Shown: positions 7,779-15,019 of the stretch, piece by piece
How positions within the stretch are numbered: the first letter of the stretch is position 1
Layout: every line of letters starts with the position of its first letter
Assembly: GCA_910589385.1 (NCBI GenBank)
Contig: CAJUTU010000042.1
Location: 1 to 15,290, forward strand
Length of the DNA stretch: 15,290 nucleotides
Origin: an uncultured Lachnospiraceae bacterium
GTDB lineage: Bacteria > Bacillota > Clostridia > Lachnospirales > Lachnospiraceae
Reading direction: 5' to 3'
Made by a program: the position numbers and the translations under genes
Notes under the pieces: generated by a model
Databases searched by the model: none
What the model was told of the DNA's origin: nothing
Seen by the model: the letters and a program-made list of their open reading frames with translations, nothing else

Positions 7779-7807
7779 TTGCATTCTTTCATCTTTCTGT
7801 ATATAAT
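7779..7807 (+). promoter_or_regulatory. near-consensus promoter of the ABC-F gene
   Basis: TTGCAT at 7779-7784 and a perfect TATAAT at 7802-7807 are separated by 17 bases. Transcription from about 7814 would give a leader of roughly 290 nt before the ABC-F start codon at 8108. A strong constitutive promoter with a very long leader is typical of genes controlled by attenuation. Confidence 0.75.
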
Positions 7808-7835
7808 ATGTCTGAACAAAAAAGAAAGGGCACAG

Positions 7836-7856
7836 ATGTGCATGGTGAGGAAATGA
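7836..7856 (+). CDS. mini-ORF 1 in the ABC-F leader (MCMVRK)
   Basis: An ATG at 7836 is preceded by AAAGG (7825-7829) with a 6-base spacing and opens a six-codon frame ending in TGA. It lies about 22 nt after the predicted transcription start. A short translated frame with a good ribosome binding site in the leader of an ABC-F gene fits a ribosome-sensing regulatory peptide, but no experiment or family signature supports translation. The low-complexity context makes chance occurrence possible. Confidence 0.4.
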   Translation: MCMVRK

Positions 7857-7909
7857 TTAACAGATAATTTGATTTGGGCAGCGCAATGTAACGAATGGAA
7901 TTCCTGTTG

Positions 7910-7937
7910 ATAAGCCTGGATAGATTCTTAGGCTTAT
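7910..7937 (+). promoter_or_regulatory. leader hairpin 1 upstream of mini-ORF 2
   Basis: ATAAGCCT (7910-7917) and AGGCTTAT (7930-7937) are perfect 8-bp arms around a 12-base loop. The right arm touches the ribosome binding site of the following mini-ORF (AAGGCAGG from 7938), so folding could influence its translation. Confidence 0.5.
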
Positions 7938-7950
7938 AAGGCAGGTCTGT

Positions 7951-7968
7951 ATGCGTATACCGAATTAG
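7951..7968 (+). CDS. mini-ORF 2 in the ABC-F leader (MRIPN), candidate stalling leader peptide
   Basis: ATG 7951 follows AAGGCAGG (7938-7945) with a 5-base spacing and opens a five-codon frame ending in TAG at 7966-7968. It lies about 26 nt upstream of leader hairpin 2 and 70 nt upstream of the terminator hairpin. Leader peptides of only a few residues are known upstream of several inducible antibiotic-resistance ABC-F genes, where drug-stalled ribosomes change leader folding. This peptide is proposed to do the same here; the role is inferred from position and architecture only. Confidence 0.5.
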   Translation: MRIPN

Positions 7969-7993
7969 ATTATCCCGCTTTCACGAATCCTCT

Positions 7994-8022
7994 TTGTATA
8001 TCTGTTTTCAGAATATATACAA
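7994..8022 (+). promoter_or_regulatory. leader hairpin 2, carries a copy of the terminator left arm in its loop
   Basis: TTGTATAT (7994-8001) pairs with ATATACAA (8015-8022). Its 13-base loop begins with CTGTTTTC (8002-8009), identical to the left arm of the following terminator (8040-8047). That loop can therefore pair with GAAAACGG (8054-8061) and would act as an antiterminator when this hairpin is opened or bypassed. Confidence 0.55.
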
Positions 8023-8037
8023 GGTTTCTTTGCGTGA

Positions 8038-8074
8038 GTCTGTTTTCGGATACGAAAACGGGCTTTTTCTTTTG
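8038..8074 (+). terminator. intrinsic terminator inside the ABC-F leader (attenuator)
   Basis: The stem from 8038-8048 pairs with 8053-8063 (11 bp, including two G-U pairs) around a GATA tetraloop. TTTTTCTTTT follows directly. It lies upstream of the ABC-F start codon and downstream of the promoter, so it would stop transcription before the gene unless prevented. This is the standard layout of transcription attenuation. Confidence 0.75.
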
Positions 8075-8107
8075 TGTAAAAAGTCCGGCTGATGAAAGGA
8101 GGCTTAT

Positions 8108-9646
8108 ATGCTGCAGATTAAGAATTTAAATATGATACACAAAAAAGATCTCCGCGTCATTCTGGAAAATTTCAACTGTGTGCTGAATGACGGAGATAAA
8201 GCAGTCATCATCGGGGAAGAAGGAAATGGAAAATCCACCCTGCTGCAGTGGATTTTTTGTCCTGATATGGTTTTCGGTTATTGCGAAGCTGCAGGGGAAC
8301 GGATCATCCAGGGGCAAAGGCTTGGATATCTGCCGCAGGAGCTGCCGGCGCAGGATTGCAGGAAAAGCATTTATGAATACTTTTTGGAGGAACCCATGTT
8401 TTTAGAGCAGACTCCAAAGGAGCTGAACCGGATGGCAAAGGAATTCGGCCTGCCTGTTGATTTTTTCTATAGAGAACAACATATGGAGACTCTGTCCGGC
8501 GGCGAAAAGGTAAAAGCACAGATACTGCGGATCCTGTTATCCAAACCAGATATCCTCTTGCTGGATGAGCCATCAAATGATATTGACCTGGAAACTCTGG
8601 GCTGGCTGGAAAAATTCATTCTTGGATGGAAACAGATCGTACTTTTCATTTCCCATGATGAGACATTGATCGAACATACAGCCAATGCCGTAATCCATAT
8701 AGAACAGATCAAGCGGAAAACACAGTGCCGGTATACAGTGGCCCATATGCCATACCTCCAATACCGGCAGGAAAGGCTGCATCTATTTGAGAAACAGGAG
8801 CGCATGGCAGAAAATGACCGGCGCGAAAAGAAAATACGGGATGAAAAATATCAACGGATCTATCAGAGCGTAGAACATGCGCAGAGAAGTATTTCGAGAC
8901 AAAATCCCGGGAAAGGGAGGCTATTGAAGAAAAAGATGCATGCGGTAAAGTCTATGGGACGCCGATTTGCACGCGAAGAGGAAACTATGACGGAAATGCC
9001 GGAAGAAGAGGACGCAATCTTTTTTAAGCTCGGCAATGAAGAATCGAAGATCCCGGCAGGAAAAACTGTCATTGAGTATTCCCTGCACAAACTCTATACT
9101 CCCGATCAGGAACGAGTGCTTGCGGAAAATATCTATCTACAGATCCGCGGCCCTGAAAAGATCTGTATCGTGGGAACGAACGGAGCCGGAAAGACAACAC
9201 TGCTCCATAAGATTGCAGAGGAACTTCTCAGCAGGGAAGACCTCCATGCGGAATATATGCCGCAGAATTATGAGGAACTCCTGGATTCCTCTATGACGCC
9301 GATCGACTTTCTGGATGCGTCCGGCGACAAAGAAATACAAACAAGAATCCGCACCTTTCTCGGTGCATTAAAATATACCGCGGATGAAATGAACCATACG
9401 GCCGGACAGTTATCCGGCGGACAGAAAGCAAAAATCTTTTTATTAAAAATGAGCCTGTCCGGCGCAAATGTCCTCATCCTGGATGAGCCGACCCGTAATT
9501 TTTCACCATTGTCAGGCCCGGTGATCCGGCAGATGCTGAAAGAATTCCCCGGGGCTGTCATCAGTATTTCCCATGACAGGAAGTTTATAGACGAAGTTTG
9601 TGATAAAATCTACAGGCTCACAGAAAAAGGACTGGAGGAGCAGTAA
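8108..9646 (+). CDS. ABC-F family ATPase, antibiotic-resistance (ribosome protection) type
   Basis: The 512-residue protein has two nucleotide-binding domains in one chain and no membrane segment, the ABC-F plan. NBD1 has Walker A GEEGNGKST (36-44), LSGGE (129-133), Walker B LLLDEP (Asp153/Glu154), SNDID and the switch His183. NBD2 has Walker A GTNGAGKTT (356-364), LSGGQ (435-439), LILDEP (Asp459/Glu460) and His489. Between them, about 205-310 is a basic, helical, charged linker with ARRF-like and KKMHAVKSMGRRF stretches. In ABC-F proteins this linker reaches from the E site toward the peptidyl-transferase centre to dislodge drugs. After NBD2 Walker B the sequence is TRNFSPLSGP instead of the canonical NHLD, as I recall for some resistance ABC-F proteins. 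AAAGGAGG (8095-8102) supports the start. Together with the attenuated leader, this suggests inducible resistance to drugs binding the large subunit (lincosamide, pleuromutilin or streptogramin A type); spectrum is not determinable. Confidence 0.85.
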   Translation: MLQIKNLNMIHKKDLRVILENFNCVLNDGDKAVIIGEEGNGKSTLLQWIFCPDMVFGYCEAAGERIIQGQRLGYLPQELPAQDCRKSIYEYFLEEPMFLEQTPKELNRMAKEFGLPVDFFYREQHMETLSGGEKVKAQILRILLSKPDILLLDEPSNDIDLETLGWLEKFILGWKQIVLFISHDETLIEHTANAVIHIEQIKRKTQCRYTVAHMPYLQYRQERLHLFEKQERMAENDRREKKIRDEKYQRIYQSVEHAQRSISRQNPGKGRLLKKKMHAVKSMGRRFAREEETMTEMPEEEDAIFFKLGNEESKIPAGKTVIEYSLHKLYTPDQERVLAENIYLQIRGPEKICIVGTNGAGKTTLLHKIAEELLSREDLHAEYMPQNYEELLDSSMTPIDFLDASGDKEIQTRIRTFLGALKYTADEMNHTAGQLSGGQKAKIFLLKMSLSGANVLILDEPTRNFSPLSGPVIRQMLKEFPGAVISISHDRKFIDEVCDKIYRLTEKGLEEQ

Positions 9647-9683
9647 ATCAGCCCTCATCTGGCACTACAGGAAAAAGACCCAA

Positions 9684-9712
9684 GAAAGTGTGCGGCCTGC
9701 GCGCACACTTTC
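9684..9712. terminator. strong hairpin between converging ABC-F and sbcC genes
   Basis: GAAAGTGTGCG (9684-9694) and CGCACACTTTC (9702-9712) are perfect 11-bp arms around a 7-base loop, 38 bases after the ABC-F stop and 8 bases after the sbcC stop. In the leftward direction it is followed by TTGGGTCTTTTTCC, a fair T tract, so it best serves sbcDC. Rightward the T tract is weak, but it may also help end ABC-F transcripts. Confidence 0.7.
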
Positions 9713-9720
9713 CTGTCTCA

Positions 9721-12700
9721 TCATCCTCCAAATCCACCTGATACCTCTACAGAACTTCCAATCCCATCCCTGCTCCTGCTCTTCGCCACCACGATTTTCC
9801 TATCAATCCGTTCTTTTAATTCTGATACATGAGAAATGATGCCTACCATACGGTTTCCTTCGGCCAAGCCCGCCAGCGCTTTGACTGCCTGATTTAAAGA
9901 TTCTTCATCCAGAGAGCCGAACCCTTCATCCACAAACATTGCATCCAGCCGGATGCCCCCTGCACAGGACTGGATTTCGTCAGACAATCCCAAGGCCAGG
10001 GAAAGGGAAGCCTGAAAAGATTCCCCGCCAGAAAGAGTTTTGACGCTGCGCTCCGTGCCATTATAATGGTCAATGACATTCAGCTCCAATCCGGCCTTCT
10101 CTCTTTTATTGTCTCCCTCCTCCTGCCGTTTCAACTCATACTGTCCGCTGCTCATGGTCATCAGGCGCAGGTTGGCCCTGCGCAGTATCCTGTCAAAATA
10201 AGTCATTTGAATATAAGTTTCCAGCTCAATCTTCCGTTTTCCGTTCAACATACCATTGGCCGTATCCGATAATGCTTTCACCCAGACATATTCCTGCTCC
10301 ACAACCACCATAGCCTGCCGGTGCCCGCTTACGGAATCGTAAATATCACGATTCTTTTTGTTTGCCGCATAACACTCTGACCTTCTATGAGTAAGTAATG
10401 TTTTTTCCTGTGTCCATTTCTCTTTTCTTTCTGCAATTTCTTCCTCTTTCAGCGGCTCCCCCTTTTCTATCTGGCCTTCCAATGCCTGGACCGCTGCCTG
10501 CAAAGCGGTAACCTCTTTCTGGCATTGCCGGAAGTCCTGCTCTGCTTTTTCCCTTTTTTGCTGTAGGGATTCAAGCTCTTTACGATGTTCCAGAGCCTGC
10601 TGCATTGTCTCTTCTTTTGTCTGAGCCCCCAGCTTATCCAACAATCCGCCCTTTTGTTCCTCTAGGATCTTCCGCTCGGTATCCAGACGGGCCAGGAGCA
10701 TCTTTGACTGCGTGACCGCTTCTTCCTGTAAATGCATCTGCTCCTCTAATGCAGGTATCTCCTTTTCAATACGCTTTTTCCTGCTCAATCTGCGCTTGTT
10801 TCCGGCAAGCTCCGTTTCCAGCCGTCCCAGTTCTTCACCCAGCATCTGCCCTGCATCTGATGCCGCCTGCAGCAATTCATTTTCTTCCAGACTTGCAGCA
10901 TTCTGATATGCATCCTTCCACGGCATATCCGGAATGAGAAGGCATTTCACAATCTGCGCACGGTTCTCCGATTGACGGGAATGTAAAATTTCCAGGCGGT
11001 TCTTATGACTCTGAATCGTTCCTTGTGATTCTGCCTGCCTGGCTTCCAGTTGTTTTAGTTTTTCCAAAAGACGGGTACGCTCTGCCAGTTCTTTCCTGGC
11101 CCGCTGTTCCTGGGATGCGGTTTCCATAATCCGCTCTTCCAGCCAGTTCAATGCAAGCTGCAAAGCAGATACATCTTCTATTCCTGACTCCGTCCAGAGG
11201 ATAGGCTTCTTTTTTGCCATCATCTGTGTACAGATTTTTTTGAGTTCATCCAGTCTTGCAGAAAGCTGCTGTTTTAGCACTTCAATCCTGCCTGACAGGG
11301 CATCTTGTCTTGCCTGGCACTCTTTCATCTCCTGGCCCAGCCCGGCCAGGCGGCTTTCCATTGCTTCTGCCTCACTCTCTCCTGCAAGATACCGTTCCTT
11401 TTTCTCTTCGGCCTTCTTCTGCATTGTCTGCAATTCTTCCAGATGCTTTTCGAGTTCCTTGCGCAGTCTTGTCAGATATGCAGAAGTTATCACTTCAGAT
11501 GTTTTGGTTTCCGCTATCTCCTTTTGATGCTTCTCTTCCTCTGCATCTCCGTAGTTCCCACTTTCTCTGTCTGCCCAATCTTTCACATTTTCCCGAACTT
11601 TACAGATCTCCTGTTCTTCTTCCCCAATCTGCTCCGAAAGGTGGGCAATTTCACTGGAAAGCATCTGTACCATAGCTTCTGTCTTTGACAACTGCGTTCT
11701 CTTTTCATCCAGTATATCTTTTTCCGGGACTTCCCCTGTCAATGCAGCCGGTAAAGGATGATGAAGAGAACCGCATACCGGGCACTTCTCTCCCTTTTTC
11801 AAATGTCTGGCCAAAAGCCCGGCCTGGGCATCCAAAAATTGCTTCTCTAAAGCATAGTATTCCTGACTTAACTGCTCCCATACTTTGGATTCACACTCAT
11901 AACTCTCCTGGTGCTTTTTCCTCTTTTTCCAATACCCTTTCAGCCTTTTTTCATGCTCTGAAAATGCATCCAGAATCCGCTTCTGCTCCTGTACCTGGTG
12001 TCCATACTCTATTTCTTCGCCTTGCGCACTCTTAAGCGTTTTCAATTCCTCCTGAAGCTTTAAAAGTTTCTCTTTCCATCCTTTTTCCTGTACAAACAGT
12101 ACGTCCGTTTTCTCCCGCTCCTTTTCCTGCTGCCCCTGGGTCTCTTTTAAATCATCCCAATTCTGCTGGAAATCGTCTCTTTGTCTTTCCAGCTTTTCTC
12201 GGTTTTCAGACAAACGCAGCAGCAGCACATCCCGGTCCTGCAGGGAGTCAGCCTGCTCCCTGGTTTTTTTCATATCCTCCTCAAGCCGTCCTGCCTGCTG
12301 GATTGCCTCCTTTTGCTCTGACTCTGTCTGTTCCTGCTGCTTTTTTTGATCTTTCCTGTCCTGGAACAGCCGATGCAGTTCTGATCTCCGGCTTTCCAGC
12401 CCCTCCTGTCGATGCAGCAGACGTTCCCGCTCTTCTCCTGCTGTTTTCAGTGTCTCCTGTTCCTGCTTTTTTTCTTCAATCTCTTTCTTGAGTTCTGCAT
12501 ATTGCGACACTGCCAACGCTTGTTTCTGCTGCTCCTTCAAAATCAGCCCTTCCTGTTTCTCCATCTGCTCCTGCAAGTTTTCAAGGGCATGATACTTTTC
12601 CAGTTTTTCCTCTTCCTGCTGCAGCAAAGACGAAAGATGTTCTTCCTCCTCTGTGGACTTCAAAGCCGTTTCGCGGATTTCACCGGCTTTTTTCAAATCT

Positions 12701-13605
12701 TCCTGTTTCTTTGCGAAGGCTTCCTGCTTTTCCACCAAAAGTTTCGCTGTCTGCCTGTTCTGCTCTATTTTCCCGAGAAGCCTGTCCTCCTGCTGGATTT
12801 TCTCATCCAGTCCATTCAGCTGCCCGTCCATCTGCTCCAGCGTCAGTGCGTCTTTCTGCAGCAATTCCTGCAAAAGCTCCAGGCCTCTTTCTACCTTACC
12901 TTCGAATTTTACCTTCCGCAGGTTTTCCAGTTCCAGGCTGATCTCCAGATTCTCCCCACAGACTGCCCCGGCCATATACTGGTTGATGCTTCTTCGGATT
13001 TCATCATATTCTTTCCACCGCTCTTTCGCGGCATCCCGTAATCGGTTCTGTACCTCCTGATACAGCCCTGTATGAAAAATCCGCCGAAAAATCTCACCCC
13101 TCTCCTGAGTTCCTGACAGCAAAAGCTTCTGGAAATCCCCCTGTGCGATCATGGCAATCTGTGTAAACTGCTGATAATCCAGGCCAATCAATTCTTCCAC
13201 TGCCCGAGTTACCTCCCGCATCCTGGTGATCGGCTGCCTTCCATCAGAAAAAGTAAGCTGTGCATCTGCCTTCTGCTGCGTATATCCGGTTCCTCTTCCT
13301 TTCGGCCGGAGATATTCCGGGTTCCTTTTAATCTGATATTCCTTTCCCTGATAAAGAAACTCCAATTCTACAAAAGTCGGGACATCCTCTTTTGCATATT
13401 TACTGCGGAACATCCCCGCTTCTCTTACATTTCCGCTGGCCTCCCCATATAAGGCAAAAGTGATGGCATCAAAAATCGTAGTTTTTCCTGCCCCCGTATC
13501 CCCGGTGATCAAAAAGAGCCCTCTGTCTTTGAACCGTGTAAAATCAATCTCTGTTTTCCCCGCATAGGGGCCAAAGGCGCTTATCGTGAGTTTTTCCGGC
13601 CTCAT
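9721..13605 (-). CDS. sbcC: SbcC, ATPase subunit of the SbcCD (Mre11-Rad50-type) nuclease
   Basis: This is an SMC/Rad50-like protein of 1294 residues. The N-terminal ATPase half has LTISAFGPYAGK and Walker A GDTGAGKT (35-42), followed by the Q-loop QIAMIAQGDFQKLL (149-162). Long Glu/Lys/Gln-rich coiled coils fill about 185-600 and 625-1090. The zinc hook CPVC is at 608-611, almost exactly mid-protein, where two complexes join through a shared zinc. The C-terminal half has LSGGE from 1191, Walker B AMFVDEGFGSLD (Asp1226/Glu1227) and His1259. Typical SbcC is about 1000-1170 residues, so the arms here are longer than usual. With SbcD it opens hairpins and protein-blocked ends and processes double-strand breaks. 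Its ATG overlaps the sbcD stop (ATGA, 13605-13602), so the two are translationally coupled. Confidence 0.95.
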   Translation of the reverse strand: MRPEKLTISAFGPYAGKTEIDFTRFKDRGLFLITGDTGAGKTTIFDAITFALYGEASGNVREAGMFRSKYAKEDVPTFVELEFLYQGKEYQIKRNPEYLRPKGRGTGYTQQKADAQLTFSDGRQPITRMREVTRAVEELIGLDYQQFTQIAMIAQGDFQKLLLSGTQERGEIFRRIFHTGLYQEVQNRLRDAAKERWKEYDEIRRSINQYMAGAVCGENLEISLELENLRKVKFEGKVERGLELLQELLQKDALTLEQMDGQLNGLDEKIQQEDRLLGKIEQNRQTAKLLVEKQEAFAKKQEDLKKAGEIRETALKSTEEEEHLSSLLQQEEEKLEKYHALENLQEQMEKQEGLILKEQQKQALAVSQYAELKKEIEEKKQEQETLKTAGEERERLLHRQEGLESRRSELHRLFQDRKDQKKQQEQTESEQKEAIQQAGRLEEDMKKTREQADSLQDRDVLLLRLSENREKLERQRDDFQQNWDDLKETQGQQEKEREKTDVLFVQEKGWKEKLLKLQEELKTLKSAQGEEIEYGHQVQEQKRILDAFSEHEKRLKGYWKKRKKHQESYECESKVWEQLSQEYYALEKQFLDAQAGLLARHLKKGEKCPVCGSLHHPLPAALTGEVPEKDILDEKRTQLSKTEAMVQMLSSEIAHLSEQIGEEEQEICKVRENVKDWADRESGNYGDAEEEKHQKEIAETKTSEVITSAYLTRLRKELEKHLEELQTMQKKAEEKKERYLAGESEAEAMESRLAGLGQEMKECQARQDALSGRIEVLKQQLSARLDELKKICTQMMAKKKPILWTESGIEDVSALQLALNWLEERIMETASQEQRARKELAERTRLLEKLKQLEARQAESQGTIQSHKNRLEILHSRQSENRAQIVKCLLIPDMPWKDAYQNAASLEENELLQAASDAGQMLGEELGRLETELAGNKRRLSRKKRIEKEIPALEEQMHLQEEAVTQSKMLLARLDTERKILEEQKGGLLDKLGAQTKEETMQQALEHRKELESLQQKREKAEQDFRQCQKEVTALQAAVQALEGQIEKGEPLKEEEIAERKEKWTQEKTLLTHRRSECYAANKKNRDIYDSVSGHRQAMVVVEQEYVWVKALSDTANGMLNGKRKIELETYIQMTYFDRILRRANLRLMTMSSGQYELKRQEEGDNKREKAGLELNVIDHYNGTERSVKTLSGGESFQASLSLALGLSDEIQSCAGGIRLDAMFVDEGFGSLDEESLNQAVKALAGLAEGNRMVGIISHVSELKERIDRKIVVAKSRSRDGIGSSVEVSGGFGG

Positions 13606-14741
13606 ATTTTTCCTCTTTCCTGTATATTTTTTATCAAACCACGGACGAATACCTCCTGTTGTCCGCTCATAGGCTGATTATTCTGTAGTTCATAGAACTC
13701 TTTGAATAACTCCAGCTCCGACTTCTGCTCCACTTCACAAGCCCCGGTTATATTTTCATGATTTCTTGTCCGCTTATTATCGTATTCCAGCCGCATCAGA
13801 TTCGGATAGATCACCCTTAGCTTCTGCAGGCCGTCAGGCACATCCTCCTCGTCTGTCAGGATCACCTGTACATAGTCTTCCGTATTCGTATCCTGATAAA
13901 AGGAGCGGGCCGTCACCTCCAGATAGCTCCCCCGAATCCGGCGCATATCACGCAATGGCTTTAAAGGCAGCTTTTGGATCTCGACTTGTCCTTTCTCTTT
14001 TAATTCTACCACAGTCACCGACTTTTCCTGCTCCGCCTCTGAAAAGGAATATTTTAAGGGCGTGCCGCAATAGCGGATCGTCTCTCTCCCCACATGCTGG
14101 GGACTGTGGATATGACCCAGCGCCACATAGTCAAAGGGTTCAAATACTGAACTATCTACATTGTCCAGGCCTCCCACCAAAACTTCTTCCGATTCACACC
14201 GCGCCGCCCCGGCCACAAACTGATGAGCCACCAAAATATTACGCACTCCACGGTCAATCTCCATATGTGACACCGCTGCATGCACGGCATCCTGATAGCT
14301 GTTGATCTCTTCCTCTTCAAATACATGGCGCACCACCGCCGGTTTTATAAAAGGCAGAAGATGTACCACGACTTCCCCATAGGCATCCGTCATGGAAATC
14401 TTCTCCACGGTCCCGTCATATACAGGGGACAGATAGACACCCCTGCTGCTTAGAAGACGTGAGCCAAAAGATATCCTTTCCGCCGAATCATGGTTGCCGC
14501 TGACTGCAAATACCGGCACATCCAGCCGGGCAAGCCGAGTGAGGAAGGAATCTAACAGCTGTACGGCTTCCGCTGGCGGAACCGGCTTGTCATAGAGATC
14601 CCCTGCAAGGAATACACCATCTACATGTTCTTCCTCCGCCAATGATAAAATCTGAGCCAATATGTACTTCTGATCCTCCAACATGGAAAATTCATTGACC
14701 CGCTTTCCAATATGGAGATCTGATAAATGTATGAATTTCAT
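13602..14741 (-). CDS. sbcD: SbcD, Mn-dependent exo/endonuclease subunit of SbcCD
   Basis: A 379-residue Mre11-type phosphoesterase. The metal-binding motifs are all present: DLHIG (Asp8, His10), GDLYD (Asp48), GNHD (Asn83, His84), the His173 strand LVAHQ, and GHIH (His210, His212). The C-terminal capping region (about 270-379) contacts the SbcC ATPase and coiled-coil base. ATG 14741 is chosen because the protein then starts MKFIHLSDLH like the family and GAAGGAG lies ten bases upstream. The open frame extends 15 codons further (to 14786) without a ribosome binding site or family similarity. It cuts DNA ends and hairpins under ATP control by SbcC and is the first gene of the operon. Confidence 0.95.
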   Translation of the reverse strand: MKFIHLSDLHIGKRVNEFSMLEDQKYILAQILSLAEEEHVDGVFLAGDLYDKPVPPAEAVQLLDSFLTRLARLDVPVFAVSGNHDSAERISFGSRLLSSRGVYLSPVYDGTVEKISMTDAYGEVVVHLLPFIKPAVVRHVFEEEEINSYQDAVHAAVSHMEIDRGVRNILVAHQFVAGAARCESEEVLVGGLDNVDSSVFEPFDYVALGHIHSPQHVGRETIRYCGTPLKYSFSEAEQEKSVTVVELKEKGQVEIQKLPLKPLRDMRRIRGSYLEVTARSFYQDTNTEDYVQVILTDEEDVPDGLQKLRVIYPNLMRLEYDNKRTRNHENITGACEVEQKSELELFKEFYELQNNQPMSGQQEVFVRGLIKNIQERGKI

Positions 14742-14811
14742 AGCCGCGCATCTCCTTCGTTTCATAGTCCATCCCAGACAATACACGGAATGATGACCTA
14801 TTATTTTCCAT

Positions 14812-14817
14812 AGTATA
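14812..14817 (-). promoter_or_regulatory. possible -10 element for sbcDC
   Basis: Read leftward, TATACT lies at 14817-14812, within the palindrome TAGTATACTA (14811-14820) and about 70 bases before the sbcD start. No convincing -35 is seen at 16-18 bases upstream, so this is a weak call made mainly because a promoter must lie in this gap. Confidence 0.3.
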
Positions 14818-14823
14818 CTATAA

Positions 14824-14860
14824 ATTTGAAACTTTTACGATATATTTACATCATTCAAAT
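14824..14860. other. widely spaced inverted repeat between divergent genes
   Basis: ATTTGAA (14824-14830) and TTCAAAT (14854-14860) are perfect complements separated by 23 bases. They lie between the probable sbcDC -10 and the -35 of the rightward gene, so a regulator bound here could affect both. The AT-rich context weakens significance. No Gram-positive LexA box (GAAC-N4-GTTC) is visible. Confidence 0.3.
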
Positions 14861-14888
14861 TGAAAATTCCGCGCAATTGTTATAAAAT
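14860..14888 (+). promoter_or_regulatory. promoter of the right-edge repeat protein gene
   Basis: TTGAAA (14860-14865) and TAAAAT (14883-14888) have a 17-base spacing. The predicted transcript would begin near 14895 and carry a leader of about 125 nt before the ATG at 15020. No clear secondary structure was found in that leader. Confidence 0.55.
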
Positions 14889-15019
14889 AAGTCCCGGAAC
14901 ATAAATAGAAGAGATAATAATAAAGAGTTCCCCTCAGTTTCAGCGTAAATACCCATGGTATCTGCGCGGCAAAACTTTTTTTTAATTCAAATAAGCTTTT
15001 ACAAGGAGAACATTACAAA

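Noticed and set aside
7660..7790. Possible cupin-domain remnant upstream of the AraC gene (minus-strand reading with LPHGTLRLVNQ)
   Set aside because: It vaguely resembles the N-terminal sensor domain of AraC regulators, but only about 20 codons read open and the match is generic; not strong enough to list as a pseudogene.
8002..8061. Known riboswitch or T-box in the ABC-F leader
   Set aside because: No specifier-loop, T-box TGG motif or recognised aptamer core was seen; hairpins and mini-ORFs fit ribosome-mediated attenuation better.
12303..13060. Long plus-strand open frames rich in Phe, Leu and Ser across the sbcC region
   Set aside because: They are antisense shadows of the Glu/Lys/Gln-rich coiled coils of SbcC and have no ribosome binding sites or family motifs.
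14787..15019. LexA/SOS box ahead of sbcDC
   Set aside because: A GAAC-N4-GTTC type site was looked for and not found on either strand in this gap.
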